Assembly: GCF_019457915.1 (NCBI RefSeq)
Contig: NZ_JAHZSS010000015.1
Location: 41,638 to 105,637, forward strand
Reading direction: 5' to 3'
Length of the DNA stretch: 64,000 bases
From: Neiella holothuriorum
Lineage (GTDB): Bacteria > Pseudomonadota > Gammaproteobacteria > Enterobacterales > Neiellaceae
A model generated the notes under the pieces. The model saw only the letters and a program-made list of their open reading frames with translations, did not search any database and had not been told where the DNA came from. A program made the position numbers and the translations under genes. This document shows, piece after piece, positions 63,978 through 64,000 of the stretch (position 1 is the first letter of the stretch; every line of letters begins with the position of its first letter).

Positions 63978-64000
63978 ACGCCTCCCGCAGCCAAGCGCTG

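Larger units (their letters stand above)
63598..64000 (+). promoter_or_regulatory. region downstream of pssA: hairpins and rRNA-type leader
   Basis: 403 bases with no protein gene. Two hairpins follow pssA: TGCCAGCT/AGCTGGCA (63604-63629) and AAAGGAAGC/GCTTCCTTT (63674-63695). An A/T-rich stretch (about 63795-63820) then precedes two strong promoters. Between them is CTAAAGTT/AACTTTAG (63883-63901). The end of the window is inside an rRNA-type leader. Confidence 0.75.

Overview
This window looks like the chromosome of a marine-type gammaproteobacterium, most likely of the order Alteromonadales; I cannot name the genus. The main clues are conserved gammaproteobacterial gene blocks (gcvA/DUF423/rlmM, xni/ppnN, queF/syd, rpsT-murJ-ribF-ileS-lspA-fkpB-ispH, bamD/rluD/pgeF/clpB), two large TonB-dependent receptors, and a type IV pilus minor-pilin operon directly after ispH. 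Base composition is moderate and fairly even, except for an AT-rich stretch near 38.7-38.9 kb. I see no phage, insertion sequence, CRISPR array or tRNA gene, so this is mainly core chromosome with a few accessory blocks.

Layout. 0-3.5 kb: the end of a propeller-like protein, then gcvA, an alpha/beta hydrolase, a DUF423 membrane protein and rlmM, tightly overlapping. 3.6-12.2 kb (minus strand): a degenerate HD-GYP/HDOD protein, an SDR dehydrogenase, xni, ppnN, a GGDEF diguanylate cyclase and a TPR protein with a decayed GGDEF domain. 12.2-17.7 kb: an M61 peptidase, queF, syd, a small coiled-coil protein and a TPR-sulfotransferase. 17.8-29.5 kb: a TonB-dependent receptor paired with the sulfotransferase, a bifunctional ornithine-lipid synthase (OlsF-type), an AraC regulator, a membrane protein with a decayed GGDEF domain, then a second TonB receptor followed by a two-domain beta-propeller phytase. 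A Pho-box-like element lies in the control region before the phytase operon, so 20.4-29.5 kb may be a phosphate-stress neighbourhood: phosphorus-free lipid synthesis plus phytate use.

29.6-41.4 kb: an MFS transporter, a secreted glycine-rich protein, a MacA/MacB-like three-gene export system, a metallophosphatase, an ECF sigma/anti-sigma/DUF4097 cluster, a HlyU-like ArsR regulator, rpsT and murJ. 41.8-47.6 kb: the ribF-ileS-lspA-fkpB-ispH run (FAD synthesis, Ile-tRNA charging, lipoprotein maturation, proline isomerisation, isoprenoid synthesis), with a good promoter ahead of ribF. 47.6-55.1 kb: pilV-pilW-pilX-pilY1-pilE, with a convergent fimT/gspH-like pseudopilin. 55.3-63.6 kb: nadE-glnB, bamD divergent from rluD-pgeF, clpB behind a textbook sigma-32 promoter, and pssA. 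The last 180 bases carry tandem strong promoters of rRNA type, so a ribosomal RNA operon very probably starts just beyond the right edge.

The most interesting points are: the phosphate-stress neighbourhood with its Pho box; three catalytically decayed c-di-GMP-type proteins beside one apparently active cyclase; a TonB receptor/sulfotransferase pair joined by a perfect hairpin; a MacA-like adaptor that appears to carry a Spy/CpxP-like LTxxQ insertion; a PilY1 whose von Willebrand domain is split by two tandem repeats; and an orphan HlyU-like regulator with the exact two-cysteine spacing of persulfide sensors.
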